This document shows positions 17,162 through 26,400 of a stretch of DNA of 64,000 nt, one piece after another. The notes under the pieces are model-generated. The model was not told the origin of the DNA, did no database searches, and saw nothing but the letters and a program-made list of their open reading frames with translations. The stretch lies in contig JASGKY010000044.1 in assembly GCA_049840435.1 (NCBI GenBank), forward strand, positions 186,001-250,000, in the 5' to 3' direction. Positions within the stretch are counted from its first letter, which is position 1. Each line of letters starts with the position of its first letter. The DNA comes from JADLHS01 sp049840435. Its GTDB lineage: Bacteria; Verrucomicrobiota; Verrucomicrobiia; Limisphaerales; JADLHS01. The position numbers were made by a program, and so were the translations under genes.

Positions 17162-17956
17162 TCAGCACCGCTGCTGGTTCAACGAGGGATGCTTGCCAGC
17201 CAAATAACTGTTGGCGATGGCGCGCGTGATAAATTTCTTCGCCGCCGCGACCGCCTGCGGAAGTTTTTCCCCGCGCGCCAGGTTTGCCGCGATGGCAGCG
17301 GAGTAGGAGCAACCCGTGCCGTGGGTGGAAATGCCATTCACGCGGCGGGCTTTCAAGGCGGTGAATTGTTTTCCATCAAAAAGAACGTCCACGGCTTCCG
17401 CGCCCAGTTTCAAGTGGCCGCCTTTCACCAATGCGGCACAGCCATAAGTGGCGTGCAATTGTTCTGCCGCATCGAGCAGATCTTCCAGCGAGCACAACTT
17501 TCGTCCGACGAGCAGCTGTGCTTCATCAAGATTGGGTGTGACTAGGGTCGCCAACGGGAGCAAACGCTCCTTCAACGCGCAGATGGCTGATGGTTTGAGT
17601 AACACTGCGCCGCTAGTCGCAACCATGACCGGATCAACCACGAGAGGCGGGCGCTTTCCGTTCGCAAAAAAATCCGCTACTGCGTTGATGATATTGGAGG
17701 AAAACAACATCCCAGTCTTCACAGCGCGGGGTGACAATTCGGCAAACACGGCTTCGATTTGCTTCCGCACGATGCCGACGCGGATTGGTTGAATGCCGGT
17801 AACCGCTTTTGGGTTCTGTGCCGTGATGCAGGTGATGGCGGTCGTGCCATGGCAGCCGAGGGCGGTGAACGTTTTCAAGTCGGCTTGGATGCCGGCCCCG
17901 CCGCCGCTGTCCGAACCGGCGATGGTGAGGGCGCTGGGCCAGGTGATGCGTTTCAT
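17162..17956 (-). CDS. thiD: Hydroxymethylpyrimidine/phosphomethylpyrimidine kinase
   Basis: A 264-residue ribokinase-fold kinase that phosphorylates HMP and HMP-P in thiamine biosynthesis, in the cytoplasm. Motifs seen: the N-terminal substrate loop TIAGSDSGGGAGIQADLKT, VDPVMVATSGAVLL in the centre, and the anion-hole/catalytic segment STHGTGCSYSAAIAANLARG. The length is standard. The ATG at 17956 is chosen because the kinase motif starts there; the frame upstream is the antisense of a pilin-like gene. It lies 19 bases after that pilin-like gene, on the same strand. No TPP riboswitch or other thi gene is adjacent. Confidence 0.93.
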   Translation of the reverse strand: MKRITWPSALTIAGSDSGGGAGIQADLKTFTALGCHGTTAITCITAQNPKAVTGIQPIRVGIVRKQIEAVFAELSPRAVKTGMLFSSNIINAVADFFANGKRPPLVVDPVMVATSGAVLLKPSAICALKERLLPLATLVTPNLDEAQLLVGRKLCSLEDLLDAAEQLHATYGCAALVKGGHLKLGAEAVDVLFDGKQFTALKARRVNGISTHGTGCSYSAAIAANLARGEKLPQAVAAAKKFITRAIANSYLAGKHPSLNQQRC

Positions 17957-17975
17957 TAAATGGTTATGGGCAATC

Positions 17976-18839
17976 TCAGGGGGCTGGCGGTTCGGGGCTC
18001 GCATGCTCCTTGAGCCACACAAAATCCGGGTTGTTGCCAGAAACCGAGAGGAAATGCGCACCGTCACCGCCACTTCCTCCGTCTTTTGCTGCCTCGATGG
18101 TGGCGCTATCGCGCCAACGTTTGGCCTCAACATGTCCGTCAGCGAAAGCCAGCGTCCCGCTGTTGTTGTGTTCAACGCTTGGGCGGTGGTAAAAATAAGT
18201 GCCGCCGTACAGGCCAAAAGCCGGCTGGCAGACATTCAACGGCGCCCCATCGATAAAGGTGAAGTACTGACTGGCATTGTATCGTGCCAAGTCGGACTGC
18301 TTGCGGAACGTTACGCGGCTACTGGAAAAAACATCGTTCTCCGGAGTCTGCCAGTTGAAGAAGCAGTTGAGTGCGTAGCTGCGCATTTTTCGATACGGGA
18401 CATTCGCCCAAGTAGGCTCCTGGCGGTCACTGGGGCATTTATAGACGTCGGGATTCTTTAGATAGTCGGCGAACAGGGCGTATTTCGAATCCAATAAGTA
18501 GTTCCGGTTGGTGAAATAGGATGGGTATAGGTGCTCGCCGCCGATCACCCATAGTTTGGTGTTGGGCGTGGCGGTGAAGATGAAGCCATTGGGTGCGAGT
18601 TGCCCAGAATTGTCATCGGAGTACAGTTGGTAAGTGATGGCCAATTGTCGCAGATTGCCCAAGCACTGCGCTTGATATGCTTTCGCCTTGGCCTTGCTTA
18701 AGGATGGTAATAGCAATGCCGCCAGAATCGCGATGATGGCGATGACCACCAGAAGTTCAATCAAGGAGAAACCCGTCCTGCCGTAGAACAAGCCGGGCGG
18801 TTCGCGTCGCTGCTGGATTGCATTGATGGCCGGATGCAC
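17976..18839 (-). CDS. Prepilin-like protein with H-x9-DG-type C-terminus (DUF1559-like)
   Basis: A 287-residue protein beginning at a GTG. The prepilin motif GFSLIELLVVIAIIAILAAL is a classic type II/IV leader with Glu+5. The soluble part includes LSKAKAKAYQAQCLGNLRQL, a conserved Cys, and near the end TLAFADGHVEAKRW, the 'DGH' signature of the large pilin-like family expanded in Verrucomicrobiota and Planctomycetota. Such proteins are processed by prepilin peptidase and are thought to sit in envelope pseudopili; individual roles are unknown. It stands alone between thiD and the serine acetyltransferase. Confidence 0.85.
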   Translation of the reverse strand: MHPAINAIQQRREPPGLFYGRTGFSLIELLVVIAIIAILAALLLPSLSKAKAKAYQAQCLGNLRQLAITYQLYSDDNSGQLAPNGFIFTATPNTKLWVIGGEHLYPSYFTNRNYLLDSKYALFADYLKNPDVYKCPSDRQEPTWANVPYRKMRSYALNCFFNWQTPENDVFSSSRVTFRKQSDLARYNASQYFTFIDGAPLNVCQPAFGLYGGTYFYHRPSVEHNNSGTLAFADGHVEAKRWRDSATIEAAKDGGSGGDGAHFLSVSGNNPDFVWLKEHASPEPPAP

Positions 18840-18922
18840 TGCCTTGATGTAACACTTCTCTTGGCGATTGGCAAAAGCGATTGGATTCCAATTCTGTGGC
18901 TCGTCACCGGCCCAAACTTGCC

Positions 18923-19888
18923 ATGCCGGATTTCCTGTCCAATACTCACGGCGTGAACGATCCGGTCACAAAACTGACGAATGAGCTGATCGCCTCCTAT
19001 GCCCAGCTCGGCGGCATCAACCATCTTGATGGGAAAAATCTGCCTTCCAAGCAGGCCATCACCTCTATCACATGCGATCTGTTGCGGTTGTTGTTTCCAG
19101 GATTCTTCGACGAAAAACTCGTTCACTCGTCCGAGATCAAGGTGGAGACAGCGGCGTTGCTTGATTCGGTGCTCGGCAATCTTGAAGACGAAATTCGTAA
19201 AAGCCTTGAATACAATCCGCCTGCCGACCTCGATAAAAAAGATATCCCCACCGCGGCTCGCCGCATCACGCTGGAATTTCTAGGTTGCTTGCCGTGCATT
19301 CGCGAATTGTTGCAGACGGATACTGAAGCCGCGTTCCGTGGCGACCCGGCCGCGTTCAGCAAGGAGGAGATCATCGTGGCGTATCCCTTCATCGAGGCGA
19401 TTTCGGTGCAGCGGCTGGCACATCAGCTCTATTTGAAGAATGTCCCCCTCATTCCGCGCATCATGAGTGAATGGGCGCACGCGCGGACCGGTATGGATCT
19501 GCATCCAGGCGCTACGATCGGCTCGCACTTCTTCATTGATCATGGCACGGGCACGGTTGTCGGTGAAACCGCTGTGATCGGGAATCACGTGAAGATGTAT
19601 CATGGCGTTACGCTGGGCGCGCGGAGCACGTCGGGTGGTCAACAATTGCGCGGCAAACGCCGGCATCCGACCATTGAGGATCGGGTCACGATCTATCCTG
19701 GTGCGACCATTTTGGGCGGTGAAACCGTGATTGGCGCCGGCAGCACCATCGGCGGCAACGTGTTCATCATGGACAGCGTTGCGCCCAACTCGCTCGTCAT
19801 CTACGACGGCCTCGACATGCGTGTGTTGAGCAAAGAAGACAAGAAAACTTCCCCGGAGCAAAAGGTGGCGTTGGACTTTCAGATCTGA
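18923..19888 (+). CDS. cysE: Serine O-acetyltransferase, EpsC-type
   Basis: A 321-residue cytoplasmic enzyme that makes O-acetylserine from serine and acetyl-CoA for cysteine synthesis. The N-terminal 140 residues are helical, and the C-terminal part is a left-handed beta-helix of hexapeptide repeats (HPGATIGSHFFIDHGTGTVV, then GETAVIGNHVKMYHGVTLGA). The catalytic His/Asp region is present in FIDHGTG. The ATG at 18923 is preferred; a TTG at 18881 would add 14 residues. The long form with an N-terminal extension fits the EpsC group rather than enterobacterial CysE. No other cysteine gene is next to it. Confidence 0.9.
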   Translation: MPDFLSNTHGVNDPVTKLTNELIASYAQLGGINHLDGKNLPSKQAITSITCDLLRLLFPGFFDEKLVHSSEIKVETAALLDSVLGNLEDEIRKSLEYNPPADLDKKDIPTAARRITLEFLGCLPCIRELLQTDTEAAFRGDPAAFSKEEIIVAYPFIEAISVQRLAHQLYLKNVPLIPRIMSEWAHARTGMDLHPGATIGSHFFIDHGTGTVVGETAVIGNHVKMYHGVTLGARSTSGGQQLRGKRRHPTIEDRVTIYPGATILGGETVIGAGSTIGGNVFIMDSVAPNSLVIYDGLDMRVLSKEDKKTSPEQKVALDFQI

Positions 19889-19902
19889 CGCGAAGCGGGC
19901 GG

Positions 19903-20499
19903 CTACTTATTGCGTTGCTGCCAGAGCTGGACGAAGGCATGGTGAAATTCGGCGGACGAGTTCAGGTTGCGAAAGACTTGATTCTGCGCGTTCCAGGTGA
20001 ACTGCCGGTTGTTCTTCTGGTTCTGCAGATCAACAAACGCCACCTTGCTGATGGAGAAGTTGGCCACTTCGATGCCTTTGAAATCAATCATCTCGGACGT
20101 TTTGGCCGGCTTCGGCGCAGCGGCGAATTTTAGAATGTTGGTTTCCCCACGATCGTTTCGCACCACGGCCAACTCGGTGATGTTCAGTTTAAGCAGCTTC
20201 AATTTTAGTTCGCGATGCGCCAACGCCTCCCGGTCATACTCGACGCGCATTTCCCGGACATTCAGAAATGGCACGCCGCCGAAATCCGCCGGGTTCGCCA
20301 AGGTCAAGTTCTCGACAGTCGCTACAGGCGAGAGGACGCTGAGGGACAGTTTCCCGATCTTCACGTCCATGCCGGTCTGGGCGCGGAGTTGTTGCTCCAC
20401 GGCCGCCTTGGCGATGGCATCCTTGGAGAGGAGGAAGCCTGCAACCAGCGCCGCGATCACGGCGACCAGGATGAATAGCCATTTGAGCACACGCATCAT
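19903..20499 (-). CDS. Short AsmA-like membrane-anchored protein
   Basis: A 198-residue protein with an N-terminal transmembrane helix (VLKWLFILVAVIAALVAGFL) and a periplasmic part resembling the start of AsmA/DUF748 proteins (VEQQLRAQTGMDVKIGKLSL, VATVENLTLANPADFGGVPF). AsmA family members are usually much longer, so this is either a mini form or one end of a fold used alone. The long upstream open frame (to 21162) is antisense to the response regulator and was not used. It is convergent with the serine acetyltransferase gene. The function is inferred as envelope maintenance only. Confidence 0.65.
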   Translation of the reverse strand: MMRVLKWLFILVAVIAALVAGFLLSKDAIAKAAVEQQLRAQTGMDVKIGKLSLSVLSPVATVENLTLANPADFGGVPFLNVREMRVEYDREALAHRELKLKLLKLNITELAVVRNDRGETNILKFAAAPKPAKTSEMIDFKGIEVANFSISKVAFVDLQNQKNNRQFTWNAQNQVFRNLNSSAEFHHAFVQLWQQRNK

Positions 20500-20598
20500 G
20501 ACGGGAGTATGCGAACGTCCCCGTAGCGGCTCAATGCTGAATCCCAAGCGCTCAGCGCTCGCTTGATACGCGAGGGCGGAACCCGTTACAGTCGCCGT

Positions 20599-21990
20599 GT
20601 GCCTTCTGACAGCCGCAAGTTCGCCAAGTTGCCCCGCATCCTGATTGTGGATGACGACGCGGGGCAGCGCAGTTTGCTCAATTCCTTCCTCAAATCTCAA
20701 GGCTTCGACACGGTGACGGCGGATTCCGGCGAGCGTGCATTGGAAACGCTGCGTGAGGGCGAGTTCAACATGATGATCTCGGACGTGCGGATGCCGGGTA
20801 TCTCGGGCTTGGAAACGTTGCGCCGGGCGCGGGGGATGAACGCGACGTTGCCGGTGTTGCTGGTTACGGCGTATACGGACATCCGCGATGCGGTGGGAGC
20901 CATGCGGGATGGCGCCGTCAATTATCTCGCCAAGCCCATTGACCTGGATGAATTGCTCCTCACAATCCAGAAGGCGACGGGCATGGCGAAGGCGGCGTTG
21001 CAAAAAACCGAGCTTCCGCAAGCGTTGCCCGCCAACGTCATTGCGCAAAGTCCATTGATGCAGGCGGTGTTTCATGATGCGGCGCTGGTCGGCACCCTCG
21101 GAAAGTCGGGTGTTGCTCTCGGGCGAAAGCGGCGTGGGTAAGGAAGTATTGGCCGACGTCATTCACGCGTGGAGCACTCGGGCGAGTGGGCCGCTGGTGA
21201 AGGTCAATTGCGCGGCGATTCCGGAGAATCTGTTGGAGTCGGAACTGTTCGGGCACGAGAAGGGGTCGTTCACGAGTGCGGTAGCGCAACGCATCGGTCG
21301 CTTCGAGGAGGCGAACAACGGTACATCTTCCTGGATGAGATCGGCGACATGTCTGCCCCGTTGCAGGCGAAACTGCTGCGAGTAACGCAGAATGGCTGCT
21401 TCAATCGCGTCGGCTCCAATCGTGAGTTACAGACCAACGCGCGCATTCTGGCGGCGACCAATAAGAATCTCGAAGAGCGCGTGAAGGCGGGGACGTTCCG
21501 CGAGGATTTGTTCTATCGCCTAAATGTGGTGGAGTTGAATATTCCGCCGTTGCGCGAACGTTCGGAAGATATTTTGCCGCTGGCGGCGCATTTCATTGCT
21601 GAATTCACGCAGGGCAAGGCGCGGTTCTCATCGGCGCTAACGGAGGGGTTGGCGCGTTATGCGTGGCCGGGGAATGTGCGCGAGTTGCGGAATGCGATGG
21701 AGCGGGCGGCGTTGTTGTCGCGCGGGGAAATGATTTTGCCGGAGCATCTGCCGGCTCGGGTGCGTTCCGCGGTCGAACAGGCGACGCCAGCGGCTGTGCC
21801 AGATGCCCAACGGCTGGAGGAGATCGAGCGTCATGCCATCCTGCAGGCGTTGCGAGAGCACCAGGACAATCGCACCGAGACGGCAAAGGCGCTGGGCATC
21901 AGCCGACGGGCATTGATCTACAAACTCCAGCGATTTCGCGAGCAGGGGTTTGAAGTATATGAGGCGGGTTTGGGAGAGCGGGTTGGGTAA
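20599..21990 (+). CDS. NtrC-family response regulator, two frameshifts
   Basis: About 463 residues after correcting two compensating indels. The receiver domain (ILIVDDDAGQRSLLNSFLKS, then MMISDVRMPGISGLETL) is intact. The AAA+ domain has Walker A GESGVGKE and Walker B IFLDEIGDM. The C-terminus is a Fis-type helix-turn-helix (TETAKALGISRRALIYKLQR). One extra base near 21091 and one missing base near 21318 break the frame inside the AAA+ domain; both neighbouring frames read family sequence perfectly. The sigma-54 contact loop is GSFTSA instead of GAFTGA. A GTG at 20599 is the likely start. No histidine kinase is adjacent, so it is an orphan regulator here. Confidence 0.8.
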
Positions 21991-22028
21991 TCAGTGTGTT
22001 TATGTGCAGATTTAGCCTAAGAAACAAT

Positions 22029-23215
22029 ATGTCAGTCGGGCTTGTGGGCTTAAACCTCCCCAGCAATTCGTTCATTCGTTGGCTGTTGATATTGCTTACC
22101 TTGTTGATAGGGGCAACCGCGTGGGCTGCAGATTTTTGCTTTGTCTGTGAGAGGCCGGCTCGTTGGAGTGTGGTTCTCACCTTAGATAAGGTCAGCAATG
22201 TGCGGCGCACATTGTGTGATGAGTGTGCCGAGCGTGCAGATCGGTGTTATCTCTGTGGTCTCCCTGCTGTGAAGGATTTCACCTCCCTGCCGGACGGCCG
22301 GATGCTTTGCAAGCGTGATGTGAAGTCGGTGGTCTTAAACGAACAGGAGGCGACCGGGATTTGCGCGCGGGTGAAAGAAGATTTGAGCCGCCTGTTTTCC
22401 AGGTTCATTACTCTCCCCGACACCAATGTAACGCTTCAACTCATGGACCGCGTGACCCTGCAGGAGATATACCGGGTCATTGGTAATGATTATACGTGTC
22501 CGGATACAATGGGATGCACTGCAACCAAGACAAATGACGGCCAACGCGTTTACGAAATCAGTATTCTTTCGGGCCAGCCGAAGGAAGAACTGATGACAAC
22601 CTGTGTGCATGAATTTGCCCACACTTGGATCAAATTCGAAAACGTGCCGCCAGCCAGACGGAAAACTTTAGGCAAAGACGCGGCTGAGGAGTTTCTGTGA
22701 ATTGCTTTCCTATCTTTTTGCAGAGCAGCAAGGGTTGGCGACGGGTAAATCCAACATCCTGGCTCAATGCTTACACCCGCGGGCAAATTCATCTCTTCAT
22801 TGCTGCCCACCATCGTTACGGACTGATGGACATCGTTGATTGGATGATATCGGGTGATGATCCGCTCTTGTTGGAGTCTGATTTAGCACGTATTCGCCGT
22901 CTGGTTGCGCCTTCGCCGGTTGCGAATCTGGTGGCGAAAGCTACCAACTCGGTTGTTGAACCGCGGACCAATGCCCCGGCGGTCACCACGCCGCCAACAC
23001 TTCCTTCCCGACTTGTGCTCCAAGGGATCACTTGGTCCAACACCCGGCCATTGGCAACCATCAATGGCAGGAACTTTGGCGTCAATGACGAGGCCAAGAT
23101 TTCGCTCTCGGACGGCACGGTCACGGTACGGTGTGTCGAAATTCAGCCCCGGGCGGTGGTGCTCCAAACCAATGGGATAGTTACGCCACTGCGTCTTGAG
23201 CTGAAATTGGAATAA
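22029..23215 (+). CDS. LIM-like zinc-finger plus DA1-like metallopeptidase, two frameshifts
   Basis: About 394 residues after removing two extra bases (near 22698 and 22770). Signal/anchor helix, then paired CxxC clusters (DFCFVCERP, TLCDECAERADRCYLCGLPA, MLCKRD) like a LIM finger, then a peptidase domain with HExxH (TTCVHEFAHTWIKF) and a downstream Glu in AAEEFL-ELLSYLFAEQQG. This order and the Glu-rich helix fit the DA1/gluzincin group. The last ~80 residues (LVLQGITWSNTRPLATINGR, then VRCVEIQPRAVVLQTNG) resemble the small domain of type II secretion GspB-like proteins. The N-terminal helix suggests a periplasmic location. Substrate and role are unknown. The start at 22029 is uncertain; an ATG at 22002 is in frame. 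Confidence 0.65.
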
Positions 23216-23401
23216 TTTGAGGCCCACGCTGGCGATATTAGGTGATGGTGTGGACAAATTTTTTCTTGGACTGTCTCAGGATTGGTCGTCAATAGCCGGG
23301 GAGCGGCGCTTTTTCTGCAAACTTTAGCTTTGGCCCGTAAGAAACAGCAGTACTAATCGGGCTGGCACCCAAAACGCTGAAGGTGCGGCGGCAAACACAG
23401 T

Positions 23402-23418
23402 CACGACACGGTGTCGTG
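23402..23418. promoter_or_regulatory. 17-bp palindrome just upstream of the giant secreted protein
   Basis: CACGACAC-G-GTGTCGTG is a perfect inverted repeat ending 11 bases before the ATG at 23430. As RNA it can form a six-base stem with a five-base loop followed by CTTTATT. It may be an operator, a leader hairpin covering the ribosome binding site, or a weak terminator for the upstream peptidase gene. The rest of 23216-23429 holds no gene. Confidence 0.4.
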
Positions 23419-23429
23419 CTTTATTCCCA

Positions 23430-26400
23430 ATGAAAATGAAACGGGTCTTTCAATCTGGGCGGGTCTTGTTGTTTTGAGAGCCTTGCGTTATTCAACGCAA
23501 ACCTATTCAGCCAATCCTTTACGCTTACCGGAACCAATCAGCCCGGAGCCGCACAGGATTTCGTCTTCAGCCTCGGCAGCGGCACGACCAATTTCACGGT
23601 CAATATCGCGGGCAATGCCACCGCCTATTCCCATTTGCTGCTTCGAGCAGGCTTGCCGCCGAGTGATGTGGCGTATGATTTCATCGCTAGTCAAAACGGC
23701 AGTGCCAACGGCATCAATCTGGAAGCCCCAGAGTTCAAGCTGACCAACTACGTATTGCGGGTGCGCACCCCGGCGAGTTCGGCGGCCCACAGCTTTACAG
23801 TGACGATTGTCACCAATACTGCCGCGATCAGAACCCTTGCAACGCCCGCAACGAAATCCTTGGTCTCGACCAATCAAGGCACGCTGGCCACTTCGAGCTG
23901 GCATTATTATCGCGTGGAAATTCCGACGAATACGCCGGGCTGGCGGGTCCTGCTGACTTCAACCAACAACAGTCCGGATCTTTATATTCAGCGCGACGGG
24001 CCACCCACTACGACTTCATTCTTGAAGCGCAGCCAGGCGGGAACGATTGATGACATTGCTTTTGCAACCAGTGAACTGACGCCAGGGGCATACTATATCG
24101 GTGTGTTTCAAAGTGCCGGGACGGGGGCTTACACATTGCGAACCGAGCAGATTCAATTCACGATTATCAACTGGGATGCCGGCACAACGCATCTGGGAAC
24201 CAAGTTTATACCCACGGCAATACGAATGGTGGCGATTATTTTTTCAAGATCACCACGCAGAACACGGCCCTAGGGGCTTGGCGCACCGCGCTCAATGTAA
24301 TAGCTGGCGAAGCCCATGTTTACCTGGCCAAAGCTTCCCGCCACGCTTAGTAGCAATCAATTCAAATCCGAACGTGTCGGGTCGGACGGATTTGTTGTGG
24401 GCAGTGCTGCTTTCAGTGCGGGGGAGGAGTGGTATTACCTCGTTCACGCCGAAGTTGGCGCCCAGTGGAATCTGGTTTCGGGCGAACCATACGTCACCGA
24501 CTTGGGCGTGGTGGCTACCAACGGTGCCAGCAGCAGCGGGGATCTGACCATGGGGGCTGAAGGCATGCGTTTCTTTCAAACCACAATGCCTGCCAATGCA
24601 GCCGCTTGGCGGCTATGGTTGAACGGGCTCACCAACACCGTTCTCGTAAAAAAGGCCGGTGTCCCGTTGACGGGCAACACCGACCTTTCCCAGTCCAAGC
24701 AGATGTTGGTTGTGCCCAGCTATCTTGTGGGCGGGCAGCTTTACTTTGTGGGCGTGAATGGTGCGCCAGGAACAACTATCAATCTGGATTCGCGCCTGCA
24801 GTTGTTCACTGATATTCCCTTCACCGCTAGCACCAATGTTACCGTGACGGGCTACGGCTACACTACCTTCCGGGTGCAAGTCCCCTCGGATCAATTGGGC
24901 TGGCAAATGAGTGTCGTGGTCAGCAATGGCAATCCGAATTTGGCCGTGCGGCGCGATTTCGTTCCCAATGAAAACAACAACGACGCCTATTCTGAAGTTG
25001 CTGGCACGGTAACCGACAGCATCACCTTGGTTCCACCGACACTCAGCGACGGTACCTTTTTATCACGGTTTACAGTACCAATACCTTCTCGTGTCAGTTG
25101 CTCAGTGGCACTCCTGAGTTCACCGAGATTGATTTCAACAGTGCCACTGTCAACACCGACACTAACCGGGTTGGTTGGCGTTTCTTCAAGTTGTCGAACA
25201 TCAGCCAGCAATTGGGGGCTTTGGGCTGGGACTTATTTGTCACCAACTTCGCCCCTGGCACACGGCTCGCGTTACGCCGCAATGCTGCGCCGGGCATCTG
25301 GAATTATCGCAATCCCAATGCCGGCACCGCTGGTAGCTACGATGTTCTGAGTACGGCGGAGTTTCTTCAGCGCCCCGGGCATCAAGCAGATGTCTGGTAT
25401 GTGGGCGTGTTTACCACGAACAATCCCTTGGGGGCATTCACGCTGGTGAGCCGGCCGTTATTGCCGGAGACGTTAGGGTTTGATGCTGGCGTGGCAACTC
25501 GCGTTGCGATTCCGCCGGGCAAGTGGCAGTTCTTCCGCGTGGACGTGCCCACAAATATTTTGGGCTGGGATCTTCGCCTGACCAATGTGTTATCAGGCCA
25601 GCCCCAGATTGTGGTTCGCCGCGAATTGCTGCCGGTCTCTTTGGTCAACATCGGCTTCTCGCTACCGATCACTGTGACCAGCTGGTCTCCAGGAAACCAA
25701 TGGGCGGCTGGCGCCGATTGGACTGCCCGCAGCTTCTCGCCCAATGGCACGACGAACGAAACCGGGCGCGTTTTGACGATGGGTTACAACCGTCCGTTGG
25801 AGGCCGCGACGTATTACATCGGGGTGATCAATCCAACCGCGAATACCAATGAGATGAGTTATACACTACTCAGTCGTGGAATTGGCCCTGATCAGGCGAT
25901 TCCTGTTCAAGACTTGGATTACCTTGGGGGGAAACCGCACCAATAGTGCCTTGGCCCCGCGCGATATTGCCCTCTACCGGGTTGTGATTGAGACCAACAC
26001 GCCGAGTTGGAAGGTGCGCCTGGCTTTGAATGCTGGCGATGCCGTGCTTGCCATTGCCAAGGATCGGTACCCCAACATCTCTGCGACATTGACCGGCAGC
26101 GTGACGAACCTCCTGTCGGCTGGAAAACGAATGCAGCGAACCGGCAATGAACATTTCCTTCAGTTACCCGGGGCGGCAGCAGGGGCGCTTGTGCCTGGAA
26201 ATTACTATTTGCTCGTGGCTAGTGAAGGAGTCGTCGGCAGTGACACGACCCGTATCGGCACTGGGAATGCGAGCTATGTTCTCCAAAGCGTTGGCGCGTT
26301 GCCCGAAATTGATTTGGGATTGTTGAGGACGAACGATCTGGTTTATGCCGGAACCTTGGAAGGTGGCGAGGTCGCGGCGTTTCATTTTCACAATGATCCC

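Noticed and set aside
17957..17975. TPP riboswitch before thiD
   Set aside because: Only 19 bases separate thiD from the preceding gene and no THI-element pattern is present.
17957..18235. N-terminal extension of thiD up to 18235
   Set aside because: The extension is antisense-type sequence inside the pilin-like gene; the kinase starts at 17956.
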